A stretch of 64,000 nt of DNA from the NCBI GenBank assembly GCA_030674185.1, contig CM060306.1, positions 191,001-255,000 of the forward strand. Direction: 5' to 3'. The notes beneath the pieces are model-generated. The model was not told the DNA's origin, did no database searches, and saw only the letters and a program-made list of their open reading frames with translations. Shown here piece after piece: positions 50,950 to 62,273 of the stretch; position 1 is the stretch's first letter; each line of letters begins with the position of its first letter. The stretch is from Monoplex corrugatus. Its lineage: Eukaryota > Mollusca > Gastropoda > Littorinimorpha > Ranellidae. The position numbers and the translations under genes were made by a program.

Positions 50950-53900
50950 CAATGTAACTTGGTGCTGTGTGTATGTGTCTGTCTGTAGTGACTGTAACTT
51001 GGTGCTGTGTGTATGTGTCTGTCTGTAGTGACTGTAACTTGGTGCTGTGTGTATGTGTGTGTCTGTAGTGACTGTAACTTGGTGCTGTGTGAATGTGTGT
51101 GTCTGTAGTGACTGTAACTTGGTGCTGTATGTATGTGTCTGTCTGTAGTGACTGTAACTTGGTGCTATGTGTATGTGTCTGTCTGTAGTGACTGTAACTT
51201 GGTGCTGTGTATGTGTCTGTCTGTAGTGACTGTAACTTGGTGCTGTGTGTATGTGTCTGTCTGTAGTGACTGTAACTTGGTGCTGTGTGAATGTGTGTGT
51301 CTCTAGTGACTGTAACTTGGTGCTGTGTGTATGTGTCTGTAGTGACTGTAACTTGGTGCTGTATGTGTATGTCTGTAGTGACTGTAACTTGGTGCTGTGT
51401 AGTGTGTGTCTGTAGTGACTGTAACTTGGTGCTGTGTGTATGTGTCTGTCTGTAGTGACTGTAACTTGGTGCTGTGTGTATGTGTCTGTCTGTAGTGACT
51501 GTAACTTGGTGCTGTGTGTTGCGTGACTGTAACTTGGTGCTGTGTGATGTGTGTCTGTAGTGACTGTAACTTGGTGCTGTGTGTATGTGTCTGTAGTGAC
51601 TGTAACTTGGTGCTGTGTGTAGTGTGTCTGAGTGACTGTAACTTGGTGCTGTGTGTATGTGTCTGTAGTGACTGTAACTTGTGCTGTGATGTATGTGTCT
51701 GTAGTGACTGTAACATGGTGCTGTGTGTATGTCTGTAGTGACTGTAACTTGGTGCTGGTGTGTTGTGTCTGTAGTGATGTAACTTGTGCTGTGTATGTGT
51801 CTGTAGTGACTGTATTGGTGCTGTGTATGTTGTCTGTAGTGACTGTAACTTGGTGCTGTGTGTATGTGTCTGTAGTGACTGTAACTTGGTGCTGTGTGTA
51901 TTGTGTGTGTGTGTGCTGTTTATTTGTACTGTACTTAGGTGCTGTGTGTATGTGTCTGTAGTGACTGTAACTTGGTGCTGTGTGTATGTGTCTGTAGTGA
52001 CTGTAACTTGGTGCTGTGTGTATGTGTCTGTAGTGACTGTAACTTGGTGCTGTGTGTTATGTCTGTCTGTAGTGACTGTAACTTGGTGCTTGATGTGTTT
52101 ATACTGTATGTTTTGGTGTCTGTAGTGACTGTAACTTGGTGCTGTTGTATGTGTCTGTAGTGACTGTAACTTGGTGCTGTGTGTATGTGTCTGTCTGTAG
52201 TGACTGTAACTTGGTGCTGGTTGTGATGATGATGTGTTTGATGTCTGTAGTGACTGTAACTTGGTGTGTGGGTATGTGTCTGTCTGTAGTGACTGTAACT
52301 TGGTGCTGTGTAGTTGTGTCTGTAGTGACTGTAACTTGGTGCTGTGTGATGTATGTGTCTGTAGTGACTGTAACTTGGTGCTGTGTGTATGTGTGTCTGT
52401 AGTGACTGTAACTTGGTGCTGTGTGTATGTCGTGTCTGTAGTGACTGTAACTTGGTGCTGATGTGTCTGTTCTGTAGTGACTGTAACTTGGTGCTGTGTA
52501 TGTTGTGTCTGTAGTGACTGTAACTTGGTGCTGTGTGTATGTCTGTCTGTAGTGACTGTAACTGTGTGTCTGTGTAGTGATTATGGTTGGTATTGTAGTG
52601 ACTGTAACTTGGTGCTGTGTGTATGGTGTGTCTGTAGTGACTGTAACTTGGTGCTGTGTTGTAGTGTGTACTGTCTTGTAGTGATCTGTAACTTGGTGGT
52701 GTATGTGTCTGGTGATGTACTGGTCTGTGTATGTTTGTTATGACTGTAACATTGGTGCTGTGTGTATGTGTCTGTCTGTAGTGACTGTAACTTGGTGCTG
52801 TGTGTATGTGTCTGTCTGTAGTGACTGTAACTTGGTGCTGTGTGTATGTGTCTGTAGTGACTGTAACTTGGTGCTGTGTGTATGTGTCTGTGTGACTGTA
52901 ACTTGGTGCTGTGTGTTATGTGATGTCTGTAGTGACTGTAATGTGCTGTGTTGTGTCTGTATGATGTAACTGGTGCTGTGTATGTGTCTGTAGTGACTGT
53001 AACTTGGTGCTGTGTGTATGTCTGTAGTGACTGTAACTTGGTTTGGCTGTTGTATGTGTCTGTAGTGACTGTAACTTGGTGCTGTGTGTGTAATGGTTGT
53101 TCTGGTCTGTAGTGACTGTAACTTGGTGCTGTGTGTATGTCTGTAGTATGACTGTAACTTGGTGCTGTGTGTATGTGTCTGTAGTGACTGTAACTTGGTG
53201 TATGTGTGTTTACGTGACTGTAACTTGGTGCAGTGTGTAGTCTGTATGACTGAACTTGGTGCTGTGTGTATGTGTCTGTTAGTGACTGTAACTTGGTGCG
53301 GTGAGTGTGTTGTAGTGACTGTAACTTGGCTTGTAGTCTGTAGGACTGTACGTGCTGTGTAGTATTGGTTTAGTGACTGTACTTGGTGTGTAATGTGTTG
53401 TCTTGTAGTGACTGATTCTTGTGATGTTTGTCTGTAGTGACTGTACTGTGTGTGTGTGTGTGTCTGTATGACTGTAACTTGGTCTGTGTGTATGTCTGTG
53501 TCTGTAGTGACTGTAATTTGGCTGTGTGTATGTGTCTGTATGACTGTACTTGGTTCTGTGTGATGTTGTATGTGTCTGTGTGACTGTATTGGTGCTGTTG
53601 TGTGTTGTCTGTAGTGATGTAATTGTGTGTATTCATGTCTGTATGACTGTAATTGGTTTGTGTGTATGTGCTGTTAGTGACTGTAACTTGTGCTGTGTGT
53701 GTGTCTGTAGTGACGTAACTTGTGCTGTGTGTTGTGTGTCTGTAGTGACTGTAACTTGTGCGTGTGTATGTGTTGTAGTGACTGTAACTGTGCTGTGTTA
53801 GTTCTGTAGTGATGTAATGGTGTGGTGTAGTGTCTGTAGTGACTGTAACTGTGTGTGTATGTGCTGAGTGACTGTACTGTGCTGTGTGTGTGTTATGTCA

Positions 53901-54200
53901 TGTTGTGGTGTGTATTGTGTGGTGTGTCATGTGGTTTATGTTGTAGTGTGTAATTGTGTGTGTGTATGTGTATTGTATTGTGTGTGTATTTGTAGTATGT
54001 AATTGTGTTGTCATGTGTTGAGTGTGTATTGTGTGTTATGTGTATGTTGAGTGGTGTATTTGTGTGTTCTGTTGAGGTGTATTGTGTGCTGTTGTATTGT
54101 GTCTGTGTGACTGTTTGTGGTGTGTAGTGTCATGTATTAATTGGTGTGTGTGATGTGTCATGTATGATGAACTGGTGTGTTGTATGTTCTGTATGATTAC
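50949..54200 (+). repeat. 40-bp minisatellite of intron E, block 3, progressively degenerate
   Basis: Regular to about 51500, then increasingly indel-ridden. By 53300-54200 only fragments such as TGTAGTGACTG and TGTGTGTATG remain. The density of single-base losses is far above the other arrays. Confidence 0.9.
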
Positions 54201-55634
54201 ATTGGTGTTTGATGTTGTTTATGTTTGTGTATTGTGTTGTGTATGTATCATGTGAGTGTATGTGTGTTCATTTATGGTGTATGTGTGTTCATGTTGATGG
54301 TGTATTGTGTGTTCATATTGGTGTGTTGTGTGTTCATGTCATGTTAATTGTGTGTTCATGTCATGTTGGTGGTGTATTGTGTGTTCATGTCATTGTTCAT
54401 GTTATGTTGATGGTGTGTTTGTTTTCATGTCATGTTGATGATGTGTTGTGTTCATGGTCATATAATAAACAGTGTATTGTGTGTTCATGTCATGTTGATG
54501 GTGTATTGTGTGTTCATGTTATGTTGATGGTGTGTTGTGTGTTCATGTTATGTTGATGGTGTATTGTGTGTTCATGTCATGTTGATGGTGTATTGTGTGT
54601 TCATGTCATGTTGATGGTGTGTTGGATGTTCAGGTCATATATAAAAATAATAATAATAATAATTACAATATTTATATAGCGCAGAATCTTGATAAAATGA
54701 AATCTAAGCACTGAACAGACACGCACGCACACACGCATACACAGTATATATAACAGTGTATTGTGTGTTCATGTCATGTTGATGGTGTTGTGTGTTCAGG
54801 TCATATATAACAGTGTATTGTGTGTTCATGTCATGTTGATGGTGTGTTGTGTGTTCATGTCATGTTGATGGTGTGTTGTGTGTTCAGGTCATATATAAGT
54901 GTATTGTGTGTTCATGTCATGTTGATGGTGTGTGTTCAGGTCATATATAACAGTGTATTGTGTGTTCATGTCATGTTGATGGTGTGTGTTCAGGTCATAT
55001 ATAACAGTATATTGTGTGTTCATGTCATGTTGATGGTGTTGTGTGTTCAGGTCATATATAATAGTGTATTGTGTGTTCATGTCATGTTGATGGTGTGTGT
55101 TCAGGTCATATATAATTGTGTGTTCATGTCATGTTGATGGTGTGTTGTGTGTCATGTTGATGGTGTGTGTGTTGTCATGTCATGTTGATGGTGTGTTGTG
55201 TGTTCATGTCATTGTTGATGGTGTTGTTGTGTTCATGTCATGTTGATGGTGTGTTGTGTGTTCATGTCATGTTGATGGTGTGTGTGTGTTCATGTCATGT
55301 TGATGGTGTGTTGTGTGTTCATGTCATGTTGATGGTGTTATGTGTTCATGTCATGTTGATGGTGTATTGTGTTTCATGTCATGTTGATGGTGTATTGTGT
55401 GTTCATGTCATGTTGATGGTGTGTTGTGTGTTCATGTCATGTTGATGGTGTGTTGTGTGTTCAGGTCATATATAACAGTGTATTGTGTGTTCATGTCATG
55501 TTGATGGTGTGTGTTCATGTCATGTTGATGGTGTTGTGTGTTCAGGTCATATAATAACAGTGTATTGTGTGTTCATGTCATGTTGATGGTGTGTTGTGTG
55601 TTCATGTCATGTTGACGGTGTGTTGTGTGTTCAG
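54200..55634 (+). repeat. minisatellite carrying the exon F acceptor
   Basis: Two alternating sub-units: GTGTGTTCATGTCATGTTGATGG-type (written in full it exceeds the quoted core GTTCATGTCATGTTGATGG) and GTGTGTTCAGGTCATATATAA-type (core GTGTGTTCAGGTCATATAT). The real acceptor and first exon bases read GTGTGTTCAG|GTCATCTG. The 15-mer GTGTGTTCAGGTCAT is therefore repeated about nine times upstream (near 54630, 54795, 54885, 54935, 54990, 55045, 55100, 55460 and 55540) before the true site at 55634/55635. Confidence 0.9.
54643..54745 (-). mobile_element. L2/CR1-group LINE tail fragment
   Basis: TATTTATATAGCGCAGAATC with an (ATA)n end and a short CA-rich stretch (ACGCACGCACACACGC). This is a ~100-base 3' end of LINE family 1 inside the exon F acceptor array. 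Confidence 0.85.
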
Positions 55635-55777
55635 GTCATCTGACGCCCATGTTACGTGACTTAGTCCTAACCAGAATGGGTCGCTGCAATGATGAAGCCA
55701 CCGTGACAGAGGCCAGAAAACGCTTTGAGCAACACGTTAATGGAACCAAGACACTGCCTGCTGATCTCAGGGGACCA
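55635..55777 (+). CDS. NPEPPS: NPEPPS exon F (helical domain)
   Basis: 143 bases, phase 1 in and 0 out: (G)HLTPMLRDLVLTRMGRCN, DEATVTEARKRFEQHVNGT and KTLPADLRGP. It matches the ERAP1_C-like helical domain, with the 'G.L...LR.LVL...G..ND..T..EAR.RF..H' repeat pattern typical of M1 peptidases. Acceptor GTGTGTTCAG|GTC; donor CCA|GTAAGTC, the strongest donor of the six. The next exon, expected to begin with a V-Y-like strand after LRGP, is not in the window. Confidence 0.93.
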
Positions 55778-56158
55778 GTAAGTCTGTTATTGGGATATTA
55801 TTCGTTAGAAATGTGACCCGTTTTCACGAAATGAGTCCTAACTTGCAGGCAGCGAAAAGCGTAGAGGCCCGGAAAAGGTGTGATGGGTCGATTTTGTCAA
55901 TTTTTACTTTTCGTCAAAAATGGAATATTTAATCTTTAAATTACATGTACATGCACTCAGCACTTTATAATTCAATCAGAAAATGTACTTAAAATGCGTT
56001 TTAACCAGAAAACAGCATGCTTTTTGTGTCAGAAAAAGGGATATGTAAACTTAAATAACAAGACAATTACAGTAGATTTTCACACCAATTCTTGTGTGCT
56101 ATTGTGGCATGATGTGTTTTACCATGGTACAGAATTTGGTAAAGATTGGTGAAGTAGA
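55778..56158 (+). other. intron F start, single-copy, nothing recognised
   Basis: Non-repetitive AT-rich DNA between exon F and a LINE. Confidence 0.6.
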
Positions 56159-56982
56159 AATAATAATAATAATGTTTATTTGTATAGCGCATATTCCATA
56201 TAAAAACATGCTCACCAGCGCTTTACATTTGCAAGAAAGGCAAAAGGTGATAAGAAATGTTCACAATTACATACACAATAAGATAACAACAAACATTAAA
56301 GCTATACAAGTAAGAAGACACATAAGAAACCACAGAATATTAAAATTTAGACACTGACTTATGTAATGAAGAAAGATTAACAGATTTTTCATATGAATGT
56401 GTTTATATATTGCTGCGTGTGTGTACGTGTGTGTGTGTGCGTGTGTGTGCTTGCATACGTGTGTGTGTGTGCATTGCTGTGCGTGTGTGTGTGTGTGTGT
56501 GAGTGTGTGTGTGTGCGTGTGCTATGTTTGCATGCGTGTGTGTGTGTTTGTGCATGCAATAGTTGTACATAAAATTATAATCAATATTTTGAATGAAGAT
56601 AAAAACAGAAAAATTCTCATTCATATATATAGGAAAAACATTACAACTTCAGTATTACAGCATTAACACCTTGACAATCAAAATTACCTCACAAATTATA
56701 AACTATTCGCATATCATACATCACAATTTACATACAAACAAAGATTTTTTTTTAAAATTCTTAAAGTATTTCAGTCTCTTTCCCACTCAATTTCTCCCCT
56801 ATCCCCTCCTCAGCTGTACACATACAGTGATACACACACACATGCTCACTCATACACACACACACACACTCACATACACACATGCACGCACGCACACACC
56901 TCGCTCTATAGGCCCTTGTACAAAATACTGTTATACAGGCAGGAGAGATTATTCTGATGACAAACTTGCAAACTAAGGCTCT

Positions 56983-57909
56983 TCAGGTTAGATGAGTTTG
57001 AAAGAGGTGGGTTTTCAGGTGCCATTTGAAGGTTGAGAAACGCTTAGTTTTTCTGAGAGACAATGGTAGAGAGTTCCATACATTTGGGCCAAAGACAGAG
57101 AAAGACTTTTTACCAAAGGTGTCTAGAGAGAAGCGAGGAACAGTCAACAGTGAGGTGTCAGAAGAGCGGAGCGTTCGAGAAGGTTTGTAACCCTGCAGGA
57201 GGTTGGCAAGATAGGATGGCATGTTCTCGTGATAGATACACTGAAAGCAGAGACAGGCAACTTTATATTGAATCCTAGCCTTTACCGGGAGCCAATGAAG
57301 TGTTCTAAGCAGAGATTTTGCACTCTCACGCCTGGGCTTGCGCTGAAGTTTAAATAGTTGATTGTCATGGAGACCTGCAAATAGAGAGTTACAATAGTCC
57401 AGTCTAGATAGTATGAAAGAGACAGCAAGCTTGTTGGCAGCATCAGTGGAAAGGAAGGAGCGAATCTTACCTATTCTGCGTAACTGATAGTACAGAGTAC
57501 GGCACAACTGTTTGACATGGGCTTCCATAGACAGTGTTTCATCCAGGTAGAAGCCAAGGTTTCTAACAGTTTGTGAGAAACATACATCACAACCAGAGAT
57601 AGACATGGGGGCATGAGTAACCTGATTGACCTTTGAGTTAGTATCAGTAACAATAAGCTCAGTTTTATCATCATTCATCTTCAGCTTGTTTTCACTCATC
57701 CACTTGGAGACATTCTCTATACAATCTCTCAGACTGCACGCAAGAGCGTCAAAATCTGATGGGGCAGAGGAGCTATGCAGCTGTGAGTCATTCGCAAAGA
57801 AGTGGTATGAGTGACCTGACTGATGAATGATAGTGCTGAGAGGTTGTGTATACATAGTGAACAGGACAGGTCCCAAGACAGAACCTTGTGGGACACCACA
57901 TTTCAGCAC
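56983..57909 (-). pseudogene. LINE family 3 RT, palm to C-terminus, with FAND in place of YADD
   Basis: 308 codons: KCGVPQGSVLGPVLFTMYT (motif B), HSYHFFANDSQLHSS (motif C position), SENKLKMNDDKTELIVTDT, VRNLGFYLDETLSMEAHVK, LSRLDYCNSLFAGLH, LHWLPVKARIQYKVACLCF, FSVFGPNVWNSLPLSLRK and the terminal HLKTHLFQTHLT. The catalytic F/Y-A-D-D is FAND: the first Asp of the pair is Asn, which abolishes metal binding. In the stretch RKPRRESAKSLLRTL the usual 'QNNAAR' block is disrupted. Confidence 0.88.
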
Positions 57910-58036
57910 AGATGGATTGATTTGTGGCCAATGACAACAGACTGGGTACGGCCAGTCAAATAGGAGGTAAACCAGTCCAGAACCGTTCCAGAACAGCCAA
58001 AAGTGGTATGCAACCGCGTTATGAGGATGCTATGGT

Positions 58037-59113
58037 CTATGGTTCAAATGCTGCTGACAAGTCAAGCAGTGACAAGATAGACACACTCCCATTGTCTGAA
58101 GCCTGAAGGAGGTCATTGACCACACGCAATAGAGCGGTTTCTGTGCTATGGCACTTACGGTAGGCTGACTGGAATGGCTCTAGCAGGTTGTGAGATTCCA
58201 GATGCTGCAGAAGCTGTTCTAGTACAATACGTTCCAACATCTTTGATAGGAATGGTAGATTGGAAACTGGACGATAATTCTTCAAGCAGTCTGGGTCGAG
58301 ATTTGCCTTCTTCAGAAGGGGCTTGACGAGAGCGTGCTTAAAGCACTGAGGCACAACACCAGATGACAAGGACTTATTCATAATATCTGTGACAATTGGA
58401 GTAATTTCATCAAGACAGTCAAATAGGATAGAGGCAGGGATAGGGTCAAGGTCACAGGACTTCTTTGGCATTTTCTTTAGTATCTCTCTCACACAACCCT
58501 CAGACATAAGCTCAAAATTTTCCAGCTGTGTACCAGAGAACACAACAGTATCAGTGGGGCATGGTGTATCAGGGTCAAAGCTGCTTCTGATCCTTTCAAT
58601 CTTTCCAACAAAAAATTCATTGAATTTATCAGGAAGAGACTCTGGGGGGATGTTAGAAGGAAGCACAGTATCTCCAGCTTTTCCCAGCAACTGATCACTG
58701 AGGCGGAAGAGTTCTCTGGAACTATCAGCGCCTGCTATCTTACCACATATGTACTTTTTCTTTGCTTCACGTATCATATTTGTAACTATGTTACGCTGCT
58801 CTGCATACATTTCTCTATGAACGGTCAGACCGGACTCACACCACGCACGCTCAGCGGTACGCCGTAGCACTTTTGCATGAATGACTTCAAGTGTCATCCA
58901 AGGGGCGGATATACGGTCTGACACAGTACGTATAACGAGAGGGGCATGTTGGTCAAGCAGCTGACGCATACATGTGTTGTAAGTACATATGGGATCAGAT
59001 GAATTTGACTGACAGGCTGACTCAAGTGCTGTATGAACATCAGTCTTGAAATACCTGTTGCTAAGGTAAAACTTCACTGAAGTGGTAAAACTTTTAAAAC
59101 TTGATTTTCTCAA
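58037..59113 (-). pseudogene. LINE family 3 linker and RT N-terminal part
   Basis: 358 codons. A linker after the (absent) endonuclease (LDQHAPLVIRTVSDRISAP, WMTLEVIHAKVLRRTAERA) is followed by LPDKFNEFFVGKIERIRSS, KKSCDLDPIPASILFDCLD, LVKPLLKKANLDPDCLKNY, RPVSNLPFLSKMLERIV, FQSAYRKCHSTETALLRVV and [10 protein letters not shown], where the frame breaks inside motif A (expected AFDTIDH). The next block continues in another frame toward 57909. Confidence 0.88.
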
Positions 59114-59130
59114 AATGGCTGTTTGCTATG

Positions 59131-59280
59131 TTACACACTTCAAACACCCATAACGTCCTTATTTTTAGGAGTAGAATAATAAATTTCATATGAAAAGAAA
59201 GTTAATAATCTGGACATTTTGAAAATCATAATATCCTAAGATCTGTTATCTTCTCCTTAGAACTCATTTTGTTAAAACGG
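59131..59280 (+). other. short AT-rich spacer
   Basis: Nothing recognised between the LINE and the 55-bp array. Confidence 0.5.
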
Positions 59281-61438
59281 ATCACAAATATTCTATGACT
59301 GTGTCATGTGTATGGTATAGTACTGATACTGTCATGTATATGTTGTCATATGATTCTGTCATGTTATGTGGTGTCATATGATTGTGTCTTATACATTGTG
59401 TCATAGGATTGTGTCTTATACATGTCATATGATTGTGTCATGCATATGGTGTCATATAATTATGTCTTGTATGTAGTATAGTACTGATACTGTCATGTAT
59501 TTGGATGTCATTGTGCCATGTACATGTCAAATTATTGTTTCATGTACATGGTGTCATATGATTGTGTCATGTATATGGTATAGTGCTGATACTGTCATGT
59601 ACATGGTGTCATATGATTATGTCATGTACATGATGTCATATGATTGTGTCATGTATATGGTATAGTACTGATATTGTCATGTACATGGTGTCATATGATT
59701 GTGTCATGTACATGGTGTCATATGATTGTGTCATGTATATGGTATAGTACTGATATTGTCATGTACATGGTGTCATGATTATGTCATGTACATGGTGTCA
59801 TATGATTGTGTCATGTATATGGTATAGTGCTGATACTGTCATGTACATGGTGTCATATGATTGTGTCATGTACATGTCATATGATTGTGTCATGTATATG
59901 GTATAGTACTGATATTGTCATATACATGGTGTCATATGATTGTGTCATGTATATGGTATAGTACTGATATTGTCATGTACATGATGTCATATGATTATGT
60001 CATGTATATGGTATAGTACTGATATTGTCATGTACATGGTGTCATATTGTGTCATGTACATGTCATATGATTGTGTCATGTATATGGTATAGTACTGATA
60101 TTGTCATGTACATGATGTCATATGATTGTGTCATGTGTATGGTATAGTACTGATATTGTCATGTACATGATGTCATATGATTGTGTCATATTGTATAGTA
60201 TGGTATTTCAGTACTGATATTGTCATGTACATGGATAGTATGATATTGTATTGTCATGATTATATGTATGTGTATAGTACTGATATTGTCATGTACATGA
60301 TGTCATATGATTATGTCATGTATATGGTATAGTACTGATATTGTCAATGTACATGATGTCATCATTGATTATTTTCATGTATATGGTATAGTACTGATAT
60401 TGTCATGTACATGATGTCATATGATTGTTCATGTATATGGTATAGTACTGATATTGTCATGTACATGATGTCATATGATTATGTCATGTATATGGTATAG
60501 TACTGATATTGTCATGTACATGATGTCATATGATTATGTCATGTATATGGTATAGTACTGATATTGTCATGTACATGATGTCATATGATTGTGTCATGTA
60601 TATGGTATAGTACTGATATTGTCATGTACATGATGTCATATGATTGTGTCATGTATATGGTATAGTACTGATATTGTCATGTACATGATGTCATATGATT
60701 GTGTCATGTATATGGTATAGTACTGATATTGTCATGTACATGATGTCATATGATTGTGTCATGTATATGGTATAGTACTGATATTGTCATGTACATGGTG
60801 TCATATGATTATGTCATGTATATGGTATAGTACTGATATTGTCATGTACATGGTGTCATATGATTGTGTCATGTACATGATGTCATGATTATGTCATGTA
60901 TATGGATATAGTACTGATATTGTCATGTACATGGTGTCATGAATATGTCATGTATATGGTATAGTACTGATATTGTCATGTACATGGTGTCATATTGTGT
61001 CATGTACATGTCGTATGATTGTCATGTATATTGTATAGTACTGATATTGTCATGTACATGGTGTCATATGATTGTGTCATGTACATGATGTCATATGATT
61101 GTGTCATGTATATGGTATAGTACTGATATTGTCATGTACATGGTGTCATATTGTGTCATGTACATGTCATATGATTATGTCATGTATATGGTATAGTACT
61201 GATACTGTCATGTACATGGTGTCATATGATTGTGTCATGTACATGATGTCATGATCGTGTCATGTATATGGTATAGTACTGATATTGTCATGTACATGAT
61301 GTCATATGATTGTGTCATGTATATGGTATAGTACTGATATTGTCATGTACATGGTGTCATATGATTGTGTCATGTACATGGTATAGTACTGATATTGTCA
61401 TGTACATGGTGTCATATGATTGTGTCATGTACATGATG
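59281..61438 (+). repeat. 55-bp minisatellite of intron F, block 1
   Basis: Unit: ATGTCATATGATTGTGTCAT plus GTATATGGTATAGTACTGAT plus ATTGTCATGTACATG. It contains the perfect palindrome CATGTACATG and the dyads CATATG and ATATAT-like cores. Short-unit variants lack the GTATAGTACTGAT part. About 40 units. Confidence 0.95.
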
Positions 61439-61939
61439 TATCTCTCTGTCGAAACAACTGCAAAACTCGTTCTCTCCTTCATAATGTCTCGCATTGACTA
61501 TTGCAATTCACTCCTGTCTGGTCTTCCTGCCTCCACCATTCACATCCTACAGCGCATTCAAAACAATGCTGCACGCCTTGTACTCAAAAAGAAAAAAGCT
61601 GACCACATATCTCCTCTCCTGGCACAACTTCACTGGCTCCCTGTATCAAAGCGCATACAGTACAAACTAGACACCATGTGCTACAAAAGTCTCAATAACG
61701 CAGCCCCCGATTACCTGTCAAGCCTACTTGAGATCTATCTTCCCTCACGTACCCTCCGCTCTGCCTCTGATCCTCTGACTCTTCGCTTTCCACGCACTAA
61801 GCTCAATACCTATGGTCCACGAGCCTTCTCTGTTTCTGGTCCACTCTCCTGGAACAAACTTCCTCTCTCAGTCCGTCAGCAACCTACTTTTGTCTCCTTC
61901 AAGTCCACTCTCAAAACTCACCTTTTCTCTCCTGCATAA
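61439..61939 (+). pseudogene. LINE family 1 RT C-terminal domain
   Basis: About 166 codons in one frame: [89 protein letters not shown] and the terminal KTHLFSPA. No catalytic palm (5' truncation). Confidence 0.88.
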
Positions 61940-62107
61940 AATCCTAACCTCACTCAACCCTCCCCTCTGCAGCCTGTCTCCGCTCGGAGGGAATCACATG
62001 GTTATAATATATAATTGTATGCTATGCTCTCTATAATTTTCCATTGCTTTTATTCTTGCTTTTATCGCTTTTATTCTTTCTCCCCATTTATAGCCATGCG
62101 TGTGTGT

Positions 62108-62144
<37 letters not shown>

Positions 62145-62273
62145 TGTATGTGTGCGTGCGTGTGTGTGCGAGCGTGCGTGCCTGCGTGTGTGTCTGCTTC
62201 ACCGCTTAGATTTGATTTTATCAAGATTTTGCGCTATATAAATATTGTAATTATTATTATTATTATTATTATA
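61439..62273 (+). mobile_element. L2/CR1-group LINE family 1, 5'-truncated (+ strand)
   Basis: Begins at TCTCTCTGTCGAAACAACTG ([19 protein letters not shown]) and runs to a stop at 61939. It then has the 3' UTR with (TG)n at 62100-62155, the tail TTTGCGCTATATAAATATTG and (ATT)n. It interrupts the 55-bp array, and apparent upstream coding is read-through of the array. Confidence 0.9.

Larger units (their letters stand above)
56159..59130 (-). mobile_element. L2/CR1-group LINE family 3, ~3 kb
   Basis: Minus strand. Tail (AAT)n plus GTTTATTTGTATAGCGCATA at 56160-56195, a long 3' UTR with (TG)n (56410-56560) and (CA)n (56835-56890), then RT-linker coding sequence to about 59113. It is a diverged family relative to the other L2-group copies. 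The 5' end lies in single-copy AT-rich DNA. At least one frame break (about 58037) and a mutated catalytic box show that it is inactive. Confidence 0.88.
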
